A stretch of 64,000 nt of DNA from DATKGQ01 sp035510715 (GTDB lineage Bacteria; Patescibacteriota; Saccharimonadia; Saccharimonadales; UBA4665), in NCBI GenBank assembly GCA_035510715.1, contig DATKGQ010000019.1, forward strand, positions 22,939 to 86,938. Reading direction: 5' to 3'. A program made the translations under genes and the position numbers. The stretch's first letter is position 1, and the number at the start of each line of letters is the position of its first letter. This document shows positions 25,352 to 34,271 of this stretch, one piece after another. The notes below the pieces were generated by a model. The model searched no databases, was not told where the DNA came from, and saw nothing but the letters and a program-made list of their open reading frames with translations.

Positions 25352-25381
25352 TTGTATTTTACGCATTGTTATATGTATAAT
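25352..25381 (+). promoter_or_regulatory. Promoter of the small membrane protein
   Basis: TTGTAT (25352-25357), 18 bases, TATAAT (25376-25381), followed by the strong ribosome site AGGTGAGG at 25390-25397. Confidence 0.6.
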
Positions 25382-25401
25382 TGCTTCAAAGGTGAGGCAA
25401 A

Positions 25402-25608
25402 ATGTTCCAAAATTTCATTATATTAGGTCTAATTCCGGGGACCCATGTTCAAATAAACTTTACCGACTGGATAGTTGTCGCCAGCGTGATAGGTTTATTT
25501 ATCAGCATGTGGCCGTTAATCCGGTTTTATATGGTCCGGTTTATGATCCGGCATCAGCTGACATTCATTGTCCAAGCTTTGCTGACTGAAGTCCATCAAG
25601 CGGCATAA
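25402..25608 (+). CDS. Small membrane protein, 68 residues
   Basis: Unknown function. ATG 25402 follows AGGTGAGG by four to five bases, one of the best ribosome sites in the window, with a promoter upstream. The sequence has a hydrophobic start (FIILGLIPGTHVQI) and a central helix (WIVVASVIGLFISMWPLIRFY), then a basic-amphipathic end (RFMIRHQLTFIVQALLTEV). The 3' end overlaps the sbcB 3' end by 44 bases on the opposite strand. Confidence 0.65.
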   Translation: MFQNFIILGLIPGTHVQINFTDWIVVASVIGLFISMWPLIRFYMVRFMIRHQLTFIVQALLTEVHQAA

Positions 25609-27025
25609 GCTGGCGCGCCCAACCATCAAGTTCGGTCAGTAATTTTTGGTCGCGGGCAGAAAGTTTGTCGGTCTCAGCCAAAGATTGCAAACGGATAACA
25701 AACTTAGCGTAGCGGCTGAACGACCCGCCCTGCATTAAATGGCGTTGGCAATAATCATGCCAGCGTCTTTTTTCGGCTTCGGTCAGACTTTCAGGATAAT
25801 TGCGGGCTTTATAAAGCGGCAGTAACCGCCTTAAACGCCGGTCGGTAAAATCAAATTTAGCTATCGCCAGCTCAGCCGGCAGTGTTCCCCGGACTGCTGA
25901 AAAAGATTTTTTATCATTATCATCAAAAAAATTTTCGTATAACAAGGTATCAACGCTGGCGGCAAAACCACGGTCGGATTTATGGTTTGTCTCATCTGAT
26001 AGGCTTAATGCTTCCTGCAGGGTCGGCCGCCATGACGGCAGGCATTCTTTAAGCTGATGCCAGTGCTTTGTTATGGCGTCCGTGTCAAGATTAAGCCTTA
26101 ACCGGCTGGTTTCATCAAGTACCTTTAACGGCGCGACCGGCGGGCAACGGTTATACCTGATAATTCTAATCGGGTTAGGCTTGGTCCGGTAGTCTTGACC
26201 GCCATACCAGCGCCCGGCCAGTTCTTCGGCGCTAAGTTCGATAAAATCAAGCGGGTTTTGTCGGAGGTCAAACAGCGCGGCTGCGCCTTGGCCGGATAAC
26301 TCAAACAAAAAGACAAAAACCGATGTTTTGTCATATTCATTCTGGTCCGCGCCGGCATAGATAAACGGTTCGGGTCCGGTTACCAGCTGCGCAATTTCAC
26401 GCTTGTCACGGAAGTTCAGCAAATAAGCGAATAATCTCGGCTGGGTCCGATGGACTAACCGGGCCAAGGCGATACAGGCAGTGACGTCACTATGGGCGTC
26501 GTGGGCCTTAACATGTTCCAGTCCGTTGGCAGCAGTTAGATTTTCAAGACTGTTGAGAGGTTTGCCATCGTTACTAACCGGCCATTTGATGCCGTCCGGG
26601 CGCAGTGCCCGCATCATCCTGATCACATTTAACAGGTCCCAACGGCCGCGGTTGTCCCGCCAGTGCCATTCATAGGCATCGTAAAAATTCCGGTAATTTA
26701 GATAACGGATAAATTCATCGTCAAAGGGGATGTTGTTATAACCGATAAAAATTGTGCCCGGCAGGGCGATCTGCTCATGGAAAATAGACAGAAAGGCGGC
26801 TTCGCTAAGCCCTTGCTTCAGGGTTTTTTGCGGCGTTATACCGGTAACCAAAATCGCCTGCGGATCCGGCAGGACGTCCTGGGTAAGTTTAATCAGGTAA
26901 TTGAACGGTTGGCCGGTTAAGTTCAGGTTCTCATCCGTCCGTTGGCCGGCAAATTGCATTACCCGGTCTTCTTTGGGACTCAAGCCGCTGGTTTCCAGAT
27001 CATAAAAGAAAAAACTTTTTCCCAC
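25565..27025 (-). CDS. sbcB: Exodeoxyribonuclease I
   Basis: 3'-to-5' single-strand DNA exonuclease of the DEDDh group. FFFYDLETSGLSPKEDRVMQFAGQRTD has the first acids, IGYNNIPFDDEFIRY the second, and HDAHSDVTACIALARL the His/Asp pair, all in ExoI spacing; an ExoI C-terminal domain follows. GTG 27025 is chosen because AAGGAG lies four bases upstream and it begins right before the conserved KSFFFYD; a longer frame would overlap obg. That gives 486 residues, close to E. coli ExoI. It starts 16 bases after the obg stop. Confidence 0.92.
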   Translation of the reverse strand: MGKSFFFYDLETSGLSPKEDRVMQFAGQRTDENLNLTGQPFNYLIKLTQDVLPDPQAILVTGITPQKTLKQGLSEAAFLSIFHEQIALPGTIFIGYNNIPFDDEFIRYLNYRNFYDAYEWHWRDNRGRWDLLNVIRMMRALRPDGIKWPVSNDGKPLNSLENLTAANGLEHVKAHDAHSDVTACIALARLVHRTQPRLFAYLLNFRDKREIAQLVTGPEPFIYAGADQNEYDKTSVFVFLFELSGQGAAALFDLRQNPLDFIELSAEELAGRWYGGQDYRTKPNPIRIIRYNRCPPVAPLKVLDETSRLRLNLDTDAITKHWHQLKECLPSWRPTLQEALSLSDETNHKSDRGFAASVDTLLYENFFDDNDKKSFSAVRGTLPAELAIAKFDFTDRRLRRLLPLYKARNYPESLTEAEKRRWHDYCQRHLMQGGSFSRYAKFVIRLQSLAETDKLSARDQKLLTELDGWARQLMPLDGLQSAKLGQ

Positions 27026-27041
27026 TTGGCTCCTTAACTTT

Positions 27042-28316
27042 TCAGTAGCGGATGGTTCTCTCGCCGACAACAATCGGCTGGCCGGCTTTAATGCCCTGCC
27101 GGATCAATTCATGCAGGATACCCATCTTCTTCATGATATCCCGGAGCCGGTAAAGGCTAGCCGGATTATCGGGATCGGTCCGGGCGGCAAACCGTTCGAT
27201 CTTGTTGCCGCTGACTGTAAAGCCGTCAGCCAGGCGTTCGACTTTCCAGGTATTAGTGTCGTCCGGTAAGCGCCAGACCGGCAACTGGGCAGTTTCGTCC
27301 GCCGGCTGGTGCGCTTGGCGGGTCTTCTCCCGGTTCACCAGCACAGTAATACGGCGCAGTAACGGCGCCAATCCCTGCCGGGCTTCAGCCGATATGGCAA
27401 TTATCGGCGATTTCGGCGGGCTGACTGAGCGAATAAGCGTTTTCAGCTGGGACACGGCAGTTTTACTCATGTCCTCGGTCTTATTTAGAACAATGATTTG
27501 CGGCCGGGCGGTAAGGTCGGTTTTATACGCTTTCAGTTCGGCCTGGATGGTCTTATAGGCCTCCCGGACATCAATCAGCGTGGCGTCAATCAAGTGCAGG
27601 ATAACCAAGGTACGTTCAATGTGGCGCAGGAAATCATCGCCCAGTCCCTTGCCTTCAGCGGCACCTTCAATTAACCCCGGGATATCAGCAAACAGCAGAC
27701 TCGTATTACCCGGCATAGCCACCACGCCAAGATTCGGGGTTAGCGTCGTAAAAGGATAATTATTAATTTCCGGGTGGGCATTACTGAGCGCTGCCAGCAA
27801 TGTTGATTTACCGGCATTCGGCAAGCCGACCAGCCCGACATCGGCAATCAGTTTCAGCTCCAGATCAAGTTCGAATTCCTGACCGGGTTCGCCTTTTTCG
27901 GCTATTTGGGGCGCCTGGCGGGTTGAACTTTTAAAGTGGGCGTTGCCATAGCCGCCTTGGCCGCCGATGGCTACCACCACGCGGGCATCATCTTGGGCCA
28001 GATCGGCAATAACATCCCCGGCAATACCAAGCAACATTGTGCCAATCGGCACCTCAACAATAATATCTTCGCCGCTTTTACCCCGGCAGCGCTGTTTGCC
28101 GCCATCCTCGCCGTCTTGGGCAACGAGCCTTTTTTGAAACCGGAATCGGGACAGAGTGTTCTGGTTGCGGCTGGCAACAAAAATCACATCACCGCCCTTA
28201 CCGCCGTCACCGCCGTCAGGACCGCCGCGATCAACAAATTTTTCACGCCGGAAACTTACGTGACCGTGGCCGCCGTTGCCGGCTTTAATAAAAACATGCG
28301 TTTTATCAACAAACAT
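27042..28316 (-). CDS. obg: GTPase Obg
   Basis: Ribosome-assembly and stress GTPase. The Obg fold starts with FVDKTHVFIKAGNGGHGHVSFRREK; the G domain has GLPNAGKSTLL (G1), TTLTPNLG (G2), DIPGLIEGA (G3) and LNKTE (G4). A C-terminal OCT domain (about 345-424, YRLRDIMKKMGILHELI) is present. The 424-residue length is normal. It ends in TGA, showing UGA is a stop here. sbcB follows directly. Confidence 0.97.
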   Translation of the reverse strand: MFVDKTHVFIKAGNGGHGHVSFRREKFVDRGGPDGGDGGKGGDVIFVASRNQNTLSRFRFQKRLVAQDGEDGGKQRCRGKSGEDIIVEVPIGTMLLGIAGDVIADLAQDDARVVVAIGGQGGYGNAHFKSSTRQAPQIAEKGEPGQEFELDLELKLIADVGLVGLPNAGKSTLLAALSNAHPEINNYPFTTLTPNLGVVAMPGNTSLLFADIPGLIEGAAEGKGLGDDFLRHIERTLVILHLIDATLIDVREAYKTIQAELKAYKTDLTARPQIIVLNKTEDMSKTAVSQLKTLIRSVSPPKSPIIAISAEARQGLAPLLRRITVLVNREKTRQAHQPADETAQLPVWRLPDDTNTWKVERLADGFTVSGNKIERFAARTDPDNPASLYRLRDIMKKMGILHELIRQGIKAGQPIVVGERTIRY

Positions 28317-28354
28317 ACTTATATTTCATCATAAATCATTAATCTTTTCAATTT

Positions 28355-29572
28355 TTAATACACATAAATGTACGAGTCAGCGATATTAACCGGGATAGTA
28401 CGGTAATCAACCCTGTCCCAACCGGTAGCATTCATCTCCGAAATATTGATACTGCCATCTGAGTTAACTGATTCGACGAACCCAACATGTCCTTCACCTT
28501 CCATACTAAGAACCACTGCAGCATATTGCTGCGGCGTATTACCAGTGCTGAGACCAAAAGTGTGCGCCAGATAACCCCAGGACGAGGCATTACCAAGATC
28601 GTTGGGCAACGGCTTGCCGACCTGGATCCGGCGCATAGCAACCCAATAGGTGCAATAACCGTAGTCGTAGCCGTCGCCGCCATAAGTGGCTGCGCCGGCA
28701 TTATAAAGATTGTAGGTTGGGAGGGTGACGACAACCGGTTCCTGGCCGTTGGGAATGACAATCTGTTCGCCGGTCGTCAAACCGCTCAGTTCGGCATCAT
28801 TAAAGGAAATGATCTGGTCGGCGCTGGCACTGTAGGTCGAAGCCAGTTTCTGCGGTGTATCGCCAGCTTTGACCGTATAAACTATGCTGTTAATCGGCGG
28901 GATAACCAGTTTGGAGCCGACTTTAAGGCTGGTTCCGGATAAAGAGTTTGACCAGGTAATACTGTTAGCGGTAATACCGAATTTTACGGCCAGCGAGTTA
29001 ATCGTATCACCCGTCTGGACTTCGTAAGTCTGAATATCACTGCGGCTTTTCAGGGCCGTGGCGACAACTTGCGGCTTGGCCACGACCACATTTTCGGCCG
29101 GCGTAATTGCCAATTCGGCCTGGACAGTTTCGGATTGGTTGCGGACAGCCGTTTGTTCCGGTAAGTTGGCCATCACAGCAACAGTTTCGGCGATATCGGC
29201 TGAAGGCGTTTGATCGAGCGGATTCACCGGATGGCTGTTAATGCCGGCGGTACTTAACGCGGCAGTTGTGATTTTCTGATTAGGCAACGTATTAAACCGC
29301 CAGATATAGATTACAAGCAGTAAAATAACGACGTTTAAGGCCACCAACCCGTAGCGGACAGCTTTTTTGGGCACCAGCTCCGCCGGCCGGAAAAACCGGC
29401 GCCAGCTACTTTTAAAAGTATGCGTTTTGACTTTTACGATATTGCTTTGGATGACATCCGGTATTGTACGAATATTATCTCCTGGTGAACGATACTTCGA
29501 TTGAAAAACCTTATTATGTCTAAGCACTAGACTGGGTATGACGACAATAGGTTTAGCCTTTGAAGCCGTCAA
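28355..29572 (-). CDS. LysM-CHAP peptidoglycan hydrolase, membrane anchored
   Basis: Cell-wall amidase or endopeptidase. After a cytosolic basic region and one helix (about 74-91) come two LysM glycan-binding domains (183-226 YEVQTGDTINSLAVKFGI; 232-275 YTVKAGDTPQKLASTY) and a CHAP domain (about 295-405) with catalytic Cys307 in YGYCTYWVA and His362 in GHVGFVESV. The start appears to be TTG 29572, six bases after an extended TATAAT; no ATG occurs early in the frame, so the start is less certain than the family. Confidence 0.93.
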   Translation of the reverse strand: MTASKAKPIVVIPSLVLRHNKVFQSKYRSPGDNIRTIPDVIQSNIVKVKTHTFKSSWRRFFRPAELVPKKAVRYGLVALNVVILLLVIYIWRFNTLPNQKITTAALSTAGINSHPVNPLDQTPSADIAETVAVMANLPEQTAVRNQSETVQAELAITPAENVVVAKPQVVATALKSRSDIQTYEVQTGDTINSLAVKFGITANSITWSNSLSGTSLKVGSKLVIPPINSIVYTVKAGDTPQKLASTYSASADQIISFNDAELSGLTTGEQIVIPNGQEPVVVTLPTYNLYNAGAATYGGDGYDYGYCTYWVAMRRIQVGKPLPNDLGNASSWGYLAHTFGLSTGNTPQQYAAVVLSMEGEGHVGFVESVNSDGSINISEMNATGWDRVDYRTIPVNIADSYIYVY

Positions 29573-29578
29573 CCAACA

Positions 29579-29584
29579 ATTATA
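29579..29584 (-). promoter_or_regulatory. Extended -10 box for the LysM-CHAP gene
   Basis: TGG-TATAAT on the minus strand. The predicted transcription start coincides with the TTG start codon at 29572. Confidence 0.5.
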
Positions 29585-29647
29585 CCATGCAGCTTGGGCT
29601 GGCCACAGATGTCATGCCTGTTTCTCAAGTAGTCTTTAACTTTCTTT

Positions 29648-30697
29648 TTACTGGCTGCACAGTTGATGACAATAGAGCGCCGTATTAGCTTGCTGCTGCT
29701 GGGCGGTCTGGGAAAAGTAGGTTGTGCCATTGTCACCGGTCACAAAATACAACCAAGCGGTGGCGGCAGGATGGGCGACAGCCTCCAGGGCCTGATCGGT
29801 GACTGTACTTATCGGCATCGGCGGCAAGCCGGTATGAATCAATGTGTTGTATGGTGAATCGTATGTCAAACTCGGCGGCAAGCCATTAATAATCGACCCG
29901 TAATAAGCCGTAACATCGCTGCCCAGCGGCATGCCGATGCCTAGTCTTTTCAGAAAAACCTGGGCGACTTGAGTCTGATCGCCTGGCTTGGAGACCTCGC
30001 TTTCAACCATTGAAGCCAGAATAACTCCCTGGTAGGTAGTCAGTCCTTCCTGCGTAAAGGCCGCCTGGAGAGCCGGCGTCAAATGCTTACCCATTTCGGT
30101 TAATGATTCCTGAATTATAACTGACGGGTCAGTACTGGCAGCCTTCTGGAATGAGTCCGGATACAATAAGCCTTCCAGGCTGGCGCCAGGCGGTTTATCG
30201 GCCAGCGCCGGTAAATTATCATACTGGTCCGGCTGCAGGGCTGAGTTAACGGATGCCGGTGAAAAACCGTCATTGATCAGGGTCGCTTTAACCTGGTCCA
30301 AACGCTGCCCGGGAATAATTGTTACAAGCTTGGTAGCTACCTTACCCTTTGCTAAGATGCTGACTATCGATTGCGTAGTTTGATTGGAAGCCAATGCGTA
30401 GGTGCCAGCTTCCAGGTCAGTATTTACTGCAGTTGTCCGCACGTACCACTCAAACGCCCAACTGCTACGGATAAGGTTATCGTTATGCAGCAGGTCGGCT
30501 ATCTGGTCGACTGACATGCCGTTGGTGATATTTACTATTTTGCTTTGCGGCTGATTATTAACAGCTTTCAAGTCATCATTAAACCGGTGACGGACAATGA
30601 TAATGGCTAGTATCAGAATGATGACAATAACTGAACAGATCATTAGGAACAGCTCCAGCCGTTGTCGGCGGCTTCTTTTGGTATAACGGTATTTCAT
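29648..30697 (-). CDS. mltG: Endolytic transglycosylase MltG
   Basis: YceG-family lytic enzyme that ends growing glycan strands near the membrane. One N-terminal helix (about 16-37), a LysM-like region (IVNITNGMSVDQIADLLHNDNLI), then the catalytic block LASMVESEVSKPGDQTQVAQVFLKRLGIGMPLGSDVTAYYG (read in parts), where the Glu in VESEV matches the catalytic residue. It overlaps ruvX by four bases, a pairing common in bacteria. Confidence 0.95.
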   Translation of the reverse strand: MKYRYTKRSRRQRLELFLMICSVIVIILILAIIIVRHRFNDDLKAVNNQPQSKIVNITNGMSVDQIADLLHNDNLIRSSWAFEWYVRTTAVNTDLEAGTYALASNQTTQSIVSILAKGKVATKLVTIIPGQRLDQVKATLINDGFSPASVNSALQPDQYDNLPALADKPPGASLEGLLYPDSFQKAASTDPSVIIQESLTEMGKHLTPALQAAFTQEGLTTYQGVILASMVESEVSKPGDQTQVAQVFLKRLGIGMPLGSDVTAYYGSIINGLPPSLTYDSPYNTLIHTGLPPMPISTVTDQALEAVAHPAATAWLYFVTGDNGTTYFSQTAQQQQANTALYCHQLCSQ

Positions 30698-31125
30698 GAT
30701 GGTCCTATTTTAAGCTGATGCAGGAAATCATCCAAAATATATGTCGCCGCCAGAGCATCGATATCAGCCTTGGAGTACGGTTTACCCCGGGAAGAAAGCT
30801 CCGCTTCGGCTTGTTTGCTGGTCACAGCCTCGTCCTGTTTATATACCGGGATAGCAAAGTTCTTCTCCAACAAGTCAATAAAGTCTAAGGTATAGCGCGT
30901 TTGGTCAGTTTCCTGATGGTTTAATCCTCGCGGTACACCGACCACCAGGCCGACAGCATCATGCTGCTCAATAAGCTGGCTTAGCTGCTCAAAAATTGTC
31001 TCAGTATTTAGAATAACAGATAGGGGTTGAGGCAGCCGGCTATCACTATGAGCGATTGCCACGCCGATCCGCTGTTTACCGATATCCAGCGCCAGATAGG
31101 TTTTATTGGCCTTCGGACTTGCCAT
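30694..31125 (-). CDS. ruvX: Holliday junction resolvase-like / pre-16S rRNA nuclease RuvX
   Basis: RNase H-fold protein of 143 residues: YLALDIGKQRIGVAIAHSD is the first acidic strand, VGVPRGLNHQETDQT the second motif, and SKADIDALAATYILDDFL the last acidic helix. YqgF/RuvX trims the 5' end of 16S rRNA in E. coli. It starts one base after the TGA of the 585-residue gene and overlaps mltG. Confidence 0.95.
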   Translation of the reverse strand: MASPKANKTYLALDIGKQRIGVAIAHSDSRLPQPLSVILNTETIFEQLSQLIEQHDAVGLVVGVPRGLNHQETDQTRYTLDFIDLLEKNFAIPVYKQDEAVTSKQAEAELSSRGKPYSKADIDALAATYILDDFLHQLKIGPS

Positions 31126-32883
31126 TCACGAGCTCTTTTTTATATCAATTGTAATCTTACTGGCGTTTTTGGGGGCAGTACTAACCCAGAACGGACTGTA
31201 ATGGACATTCACGCTTGTGACGCCGGGATTAGCGCCGATAATAGTTCTGACCTCACCGGCCTTTTTCCCTTCAATTTGTTTCTTTAAGTTGGCCAGATTA
31301 AATTTAGGCCCGATCGTAGCCGTTTCCGGGAAAGTGGCCTGGGCAGTGGTGGCCGCTTGGTTAACGATCGTGAAGTTCAAATTAGTCAGACCATAATTAA
31401 TAATCGACTGATTGGCGGTATTAATTTGTTTGTTAATGGCACTATCGACGATTGTAGCCAAATAACTGCTTTTAACACCGAACATTGAGTAGGTGGTAGC
31501 CTCGGTAACAGTAACCGAAGTAGCCTGGTCGCCGACATTGGCGCTTGTTGTAATAGTTGGTTGACCAGCTACGAATGAACCTGGGATAGTTAACAATTCG
31601 GCTTGTTGCAAACTGGTAGTAAGCGCTGATTTTATTGAAGAAGTATCGACTGAGCTTAATTGTTTTTCGGCATTATTAATGTCGGTCTGTGATACTACTT
31701 GGACGATATTGTCGGTACCGCCGCTGGCTGAGCCAGTAGCGGAGACGTCACTACGCCCGTTAACTTTAAAAGTACCACCTTGAATGTTGTATGCTGTTCC
31801 AGGATTTAGGGCAGCTATTTGGGTTGGGGCTGCTGAATATTCGAAACAATTATCAGCCTGGCTATATTTACCACCCTTAAATGTAGTAGTTTGTTGAGTA
31901 ATATAAGTATACCCATTCGCCGTAACTCCCGTACCTGCGGCGACAGGATTTGGCGCCTGTGTGGGTATAATTAAGCTTCCACAATTTTCATAGGCTGTCA
32001 TTGAAATGCTGCCATTAGCACTATTACCAGTATTCTTTTGTCCGGTTGTTGTCACCGATTGGGAAGTTGTTTTTGATGTTTGTTGGATCTGGGCCGGGAC
32101 GGTCGAAGTACCGGTATTAACTGCGGTGGCCGTGGAATCAAGCGTTAGCGTAAAAGTATTATTTAGGCTGCTGGTCTTGGTATAAATGGTAACTGTCGCC
32201 TTGGGGAGAATCGAGTTGGCCAGTATAAAGCCGACCACCAGCACAATAATCAGCAGGAAACCAAGGATCAGCCGCACCCGGAATTTCTCAAAATTAGGTA
32301 CTTTCAGTTTTTTATCGGGTTTCTCGGACTTGGCTTCTTTTTCTTTATCTTCATCAGCCTCTTCTTCATCGCTATTGTCAATTTCGATCGCGGCATCTTC
32401 CGGAGCTGCTCTCGGAATTGGCAGGGGCGCCAGTTCCGGCATAATTTTTTTAGCTTCTTCAACCGGTTCTTTATCAGACAACCCGGCTAATACACCAATC
32501 GGCTGGTCGGCAGCCGACTTGGTATCAAAATCTTTGGCATCGTCTTCGCTGGCGTCAATATAATCATGACCCGTTGATCCCAAGTCTTCTTCCATACCTT
32601 CGGGTATTGCCGGTTTCGATTGCAGGGTCCTGGCGACATGCAATCCGGCTAAGCCGGCTAATGGCAGTAAACTGGTCTCAGAAGTAATTAAGACTACTTG
32701 TTTTTTGGCCGAGTCGGCAGCTTTTTTTAGTAATTTCATATTGACCGAACTCTGCAGCATAGTGGCACGCTTGGGCAATACTACGGCCACTAACTTGGAT
32801 TCAGACGAGCTGACTTTATCGATAATACTGGTTATCTCATCGTCAATGTCAATATAGACAGTGTCTTTTTGGGATGGTTTCAT
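31126..32883 (-). CDS. Anchored unknown protein, 585 residues, partner of FtsA
   Basis: No family named with confidence. Residues 1-90 form a soluble domain (TVYIDIDDEITSIIDKV, then LVAVVLPKRATMLQSSVNMKLL and KQVVLITSETSLLPLAGLAG), predicted alpha/beta. Residues 95-195 are acidic, low-complexity linker. A helix spans about 203-225, and the outer 360 residues are Thr/Ser-rich beta with SVTVTEATTYSMFG. The plan (cytosolic domain, linker, helix, surface domain) suits a link between cytoplasm and envelope. It overlaps ftsA by four bases and precedes ruvX and mltG. Confidence 0.8.
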   Translation of the reverse strand: MKPSQKDTVYIDIDDEITSIIDKVSSSESKLVAVVLPKRATMLQSSVNMKLLKKAADSAKKQVVLITSETSLLPLAGLAGLHVARTLQSKPAIPEGMEEDLGSTGHDYIDASEDDAKDFDTKSAADQPIGVLAGLSDKEPVEEAKKIMPELAPLPIPRAAPEDAAIEIDNSDEEEADEDKEKEAKSEKPDKKLKVPNFEKFRVRLILGFLLIIVLVVGFILANSILPKATVTIYTKTSSLNNTFTLTLDSTATAVNTGTSTVPAQIQQTSKTTSQSVTTTGQKNTGNSANGSISMTAYENCGSLIIPTQAPNPVAAGTGVTANGYTYITQQTTTFKGGKYSQADNCFEYSAAPTQIAALNPGTAYNIQGGTFKVNGRSDVSATGSASGGTDNIVQVVSQTDINNAEKQLSSVDTSSIKSALTTSLQQAELLTIPGSFVAGQPTITTSANVGDQATSVTVTEATTYSMFGVKSSYLATIVDSAINKQINTANQSIINYGLTNLNFTIVNQAATTAQATFPETATIGPKFNLANLKKQIEGKKAGEVRTIIGANPGVTSVNVHYSPFWVSTAPKNASKITIDIKKSS

Positions 32884-34235
32884 ATCTTTAACATCCTGTC
32901 CAGTTTCTCGCGGATGGAATCAGTCGGGGCATTACCGGCTTGTTGCAGAGTGTCAATACCGACTCTCAGCAACCCCATAGCCGTAATGAAAGTGTGGTCG
33001 GTAACATGGCCGGTTTTGTCAACAATGCCGACTACCTGGTCGGGTTGGATATGCTTGACAATCGGCTTTTTGGTAAACGGCAGTTCTTTATGCCACTGGG
33101 ATTCCTGGAGTTCATCCATCAGCATATCCAGGCTGGAGCCGCCGCCGCATAACAAAATGTGGTTGGGCAGGTGGTCGAGCCGGTTGAATTCGCCCAGCGC
33201 CAGTTCGACGCCGTCAATCCAGACGTCAAGAGTTTTTTGCAGGGCTTTCTCAACTTCCGGAATTTTACTCTGCGGCAAGTGATTCATGCCAAGGTCAAGC
33301 TTGTAATCTTCGGCTTGCCCAAACTCGACACCCAGATCCCGTTCAACCGAACGGGTATAGGCGCGGCCGCCGATACCGAACATTTTGGTGCCTTGGACGC
33401 CGCCTTCGTCAATTACCGCGATATCCGTCGTACCGCCGCCGACATCCATCAGTATGGCGCTCATCGTGGCGTTAGGATCATTACCGATAACCGAGCGGGC
33501 CACGGCAAACGGTTCAGCGGCGATAGCCAGCAAATCAAGATCAAGTTCGTTGGCGGTTTTCTCCAGTGCGCCGAGATGAATCAGCGGCGCATAAGCCGTA
33601 TAGAGCTGGACCAGCACCTCTTTGCCCTGGAAACCGATCGGGTTAGTGACTTTATAACTGTCAATATCAATACTGACGATAGCGCTGTTGACCAGCCGGA
33701 CGCCAATATCTTTGCCGCCCAGTTCAATCATTACCTGCTGCTTGGCTGCCGCTTCGGCTCTTTCCTGGACGATATGAATAATACGTTCGACTTCGGCGAT
33801 ATCCATCGGTTTTTCGGAAACCTTGCGTCTGAAACGGACCGTGGTGGTTGTGCCCTTGACCAGTTCGCCGGCAATGCCGATGATCGCCGGACGGGCTGAT
33901 ACGCCGGCCTCAGTCTCAGCCTGATTGAGAGCTTTGTCGCAGTTTTCAACCACGCTGGCGATATCCGAAATCGCCCCGGCCTGCATGTCGCTCAAAGACT
34001 GGTGGGAGCGTCCGACACCGATAATTTCAGCTTTGTCATTATCAACAATCTTGGCAATCAGCGCCTTGATAAATTCAGTGCCGATATCGAGCGCCACAAT
34101 ATACTGGTTCTTGTCCGATTTATTCTTGGAACGGATAGTATGTAACCCTTTATTGGCATTGGAAGCGGCTTGTCGGGCTCCTTTGGCAGTTTTATCGGCC
34201 AAAGATTTACCCATTTTTTTAAATTTGGGAAGCAT
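32880..34235 (-). CDS. ftsA: FtsA-like cell division ATPase
   Basis: Actin-fold protein: YIVALDIGTEFIKALIAKI (about 45-63) is phosphate-1, an SHS2-like 1C insertion follows (AGAISDIASVVENCDKALNQAE), then MDVGGGTTDIAVI (phosphate-2) and ILLCGGGSSLDML (adenosine). FtsA tethers FtsZ to the membrane; PilM of pili is similar, but the AGAISD and TVRFRRKVSEK parts favour FtsA. A basic 40-residue N-tail is unusual. No ftsZ is next to it. TATAAT lies ten bases before the ATG. Confidence 0.85.
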   Translation of the reverse strand: MLPKFKKMGKSLADKTAKGARQAASNANKGLHTIRSKNKSDKNQYIVALDIGTEFIKALIAKIVDNDKAEIIGVGRSHQSLSDMQAGAISDIASVVENCDKALNQAETEAGVSARPAIIGIAGELVKGTTTTVRFRRKVSEKPMDIAEVERIIHIVQERAEAAAKQQVMIELGGKDIGVRLVNSAIVSIDIDSYKVTNPIGFQGKEVLVQLYTAYAPLIHLGALEKTANELDLDLLAIAAEPFAVARSVIGNDPNATMSAILMDVGGGTTDIAVIDEGGVQGTKMFGIGGRAYTRSVERDLGVEFGQAEDYKLDLGMNHLPQSKIPEVEKALQKTLDVWIDGVELALGEFNRLDHLPNHILLCGGGSSLDMLMDELQESQWHKELPFTKKPIVKHIQPDQVVGIVDKTGHVTDHTFITAMGLLRVGIDTLQQAGNAPTDSIREKLDRMLKI

Positions 34236-34245
34236 AATCCCTATG

Positions 34246-34251
34246 ATTATA
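34246..34251 (-). promoter_or_regulatory. Extended -10 promoter of ftsA operon
   Basis: TGT-TATAAT on the minus strand ten bases before the ftsA ATG; predicted leader only about four bases. Confidence 0.55.
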
Positions 34252-34271
34252 ACACGCCCTACCCCCTAGAA

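Noticed and set aside
33159..33899. Plus-strand open frame of 246 codons inside ftsA
   Set aside because: Antisense to the conserved actin-fold core of ftsA; long only because of codon bias.
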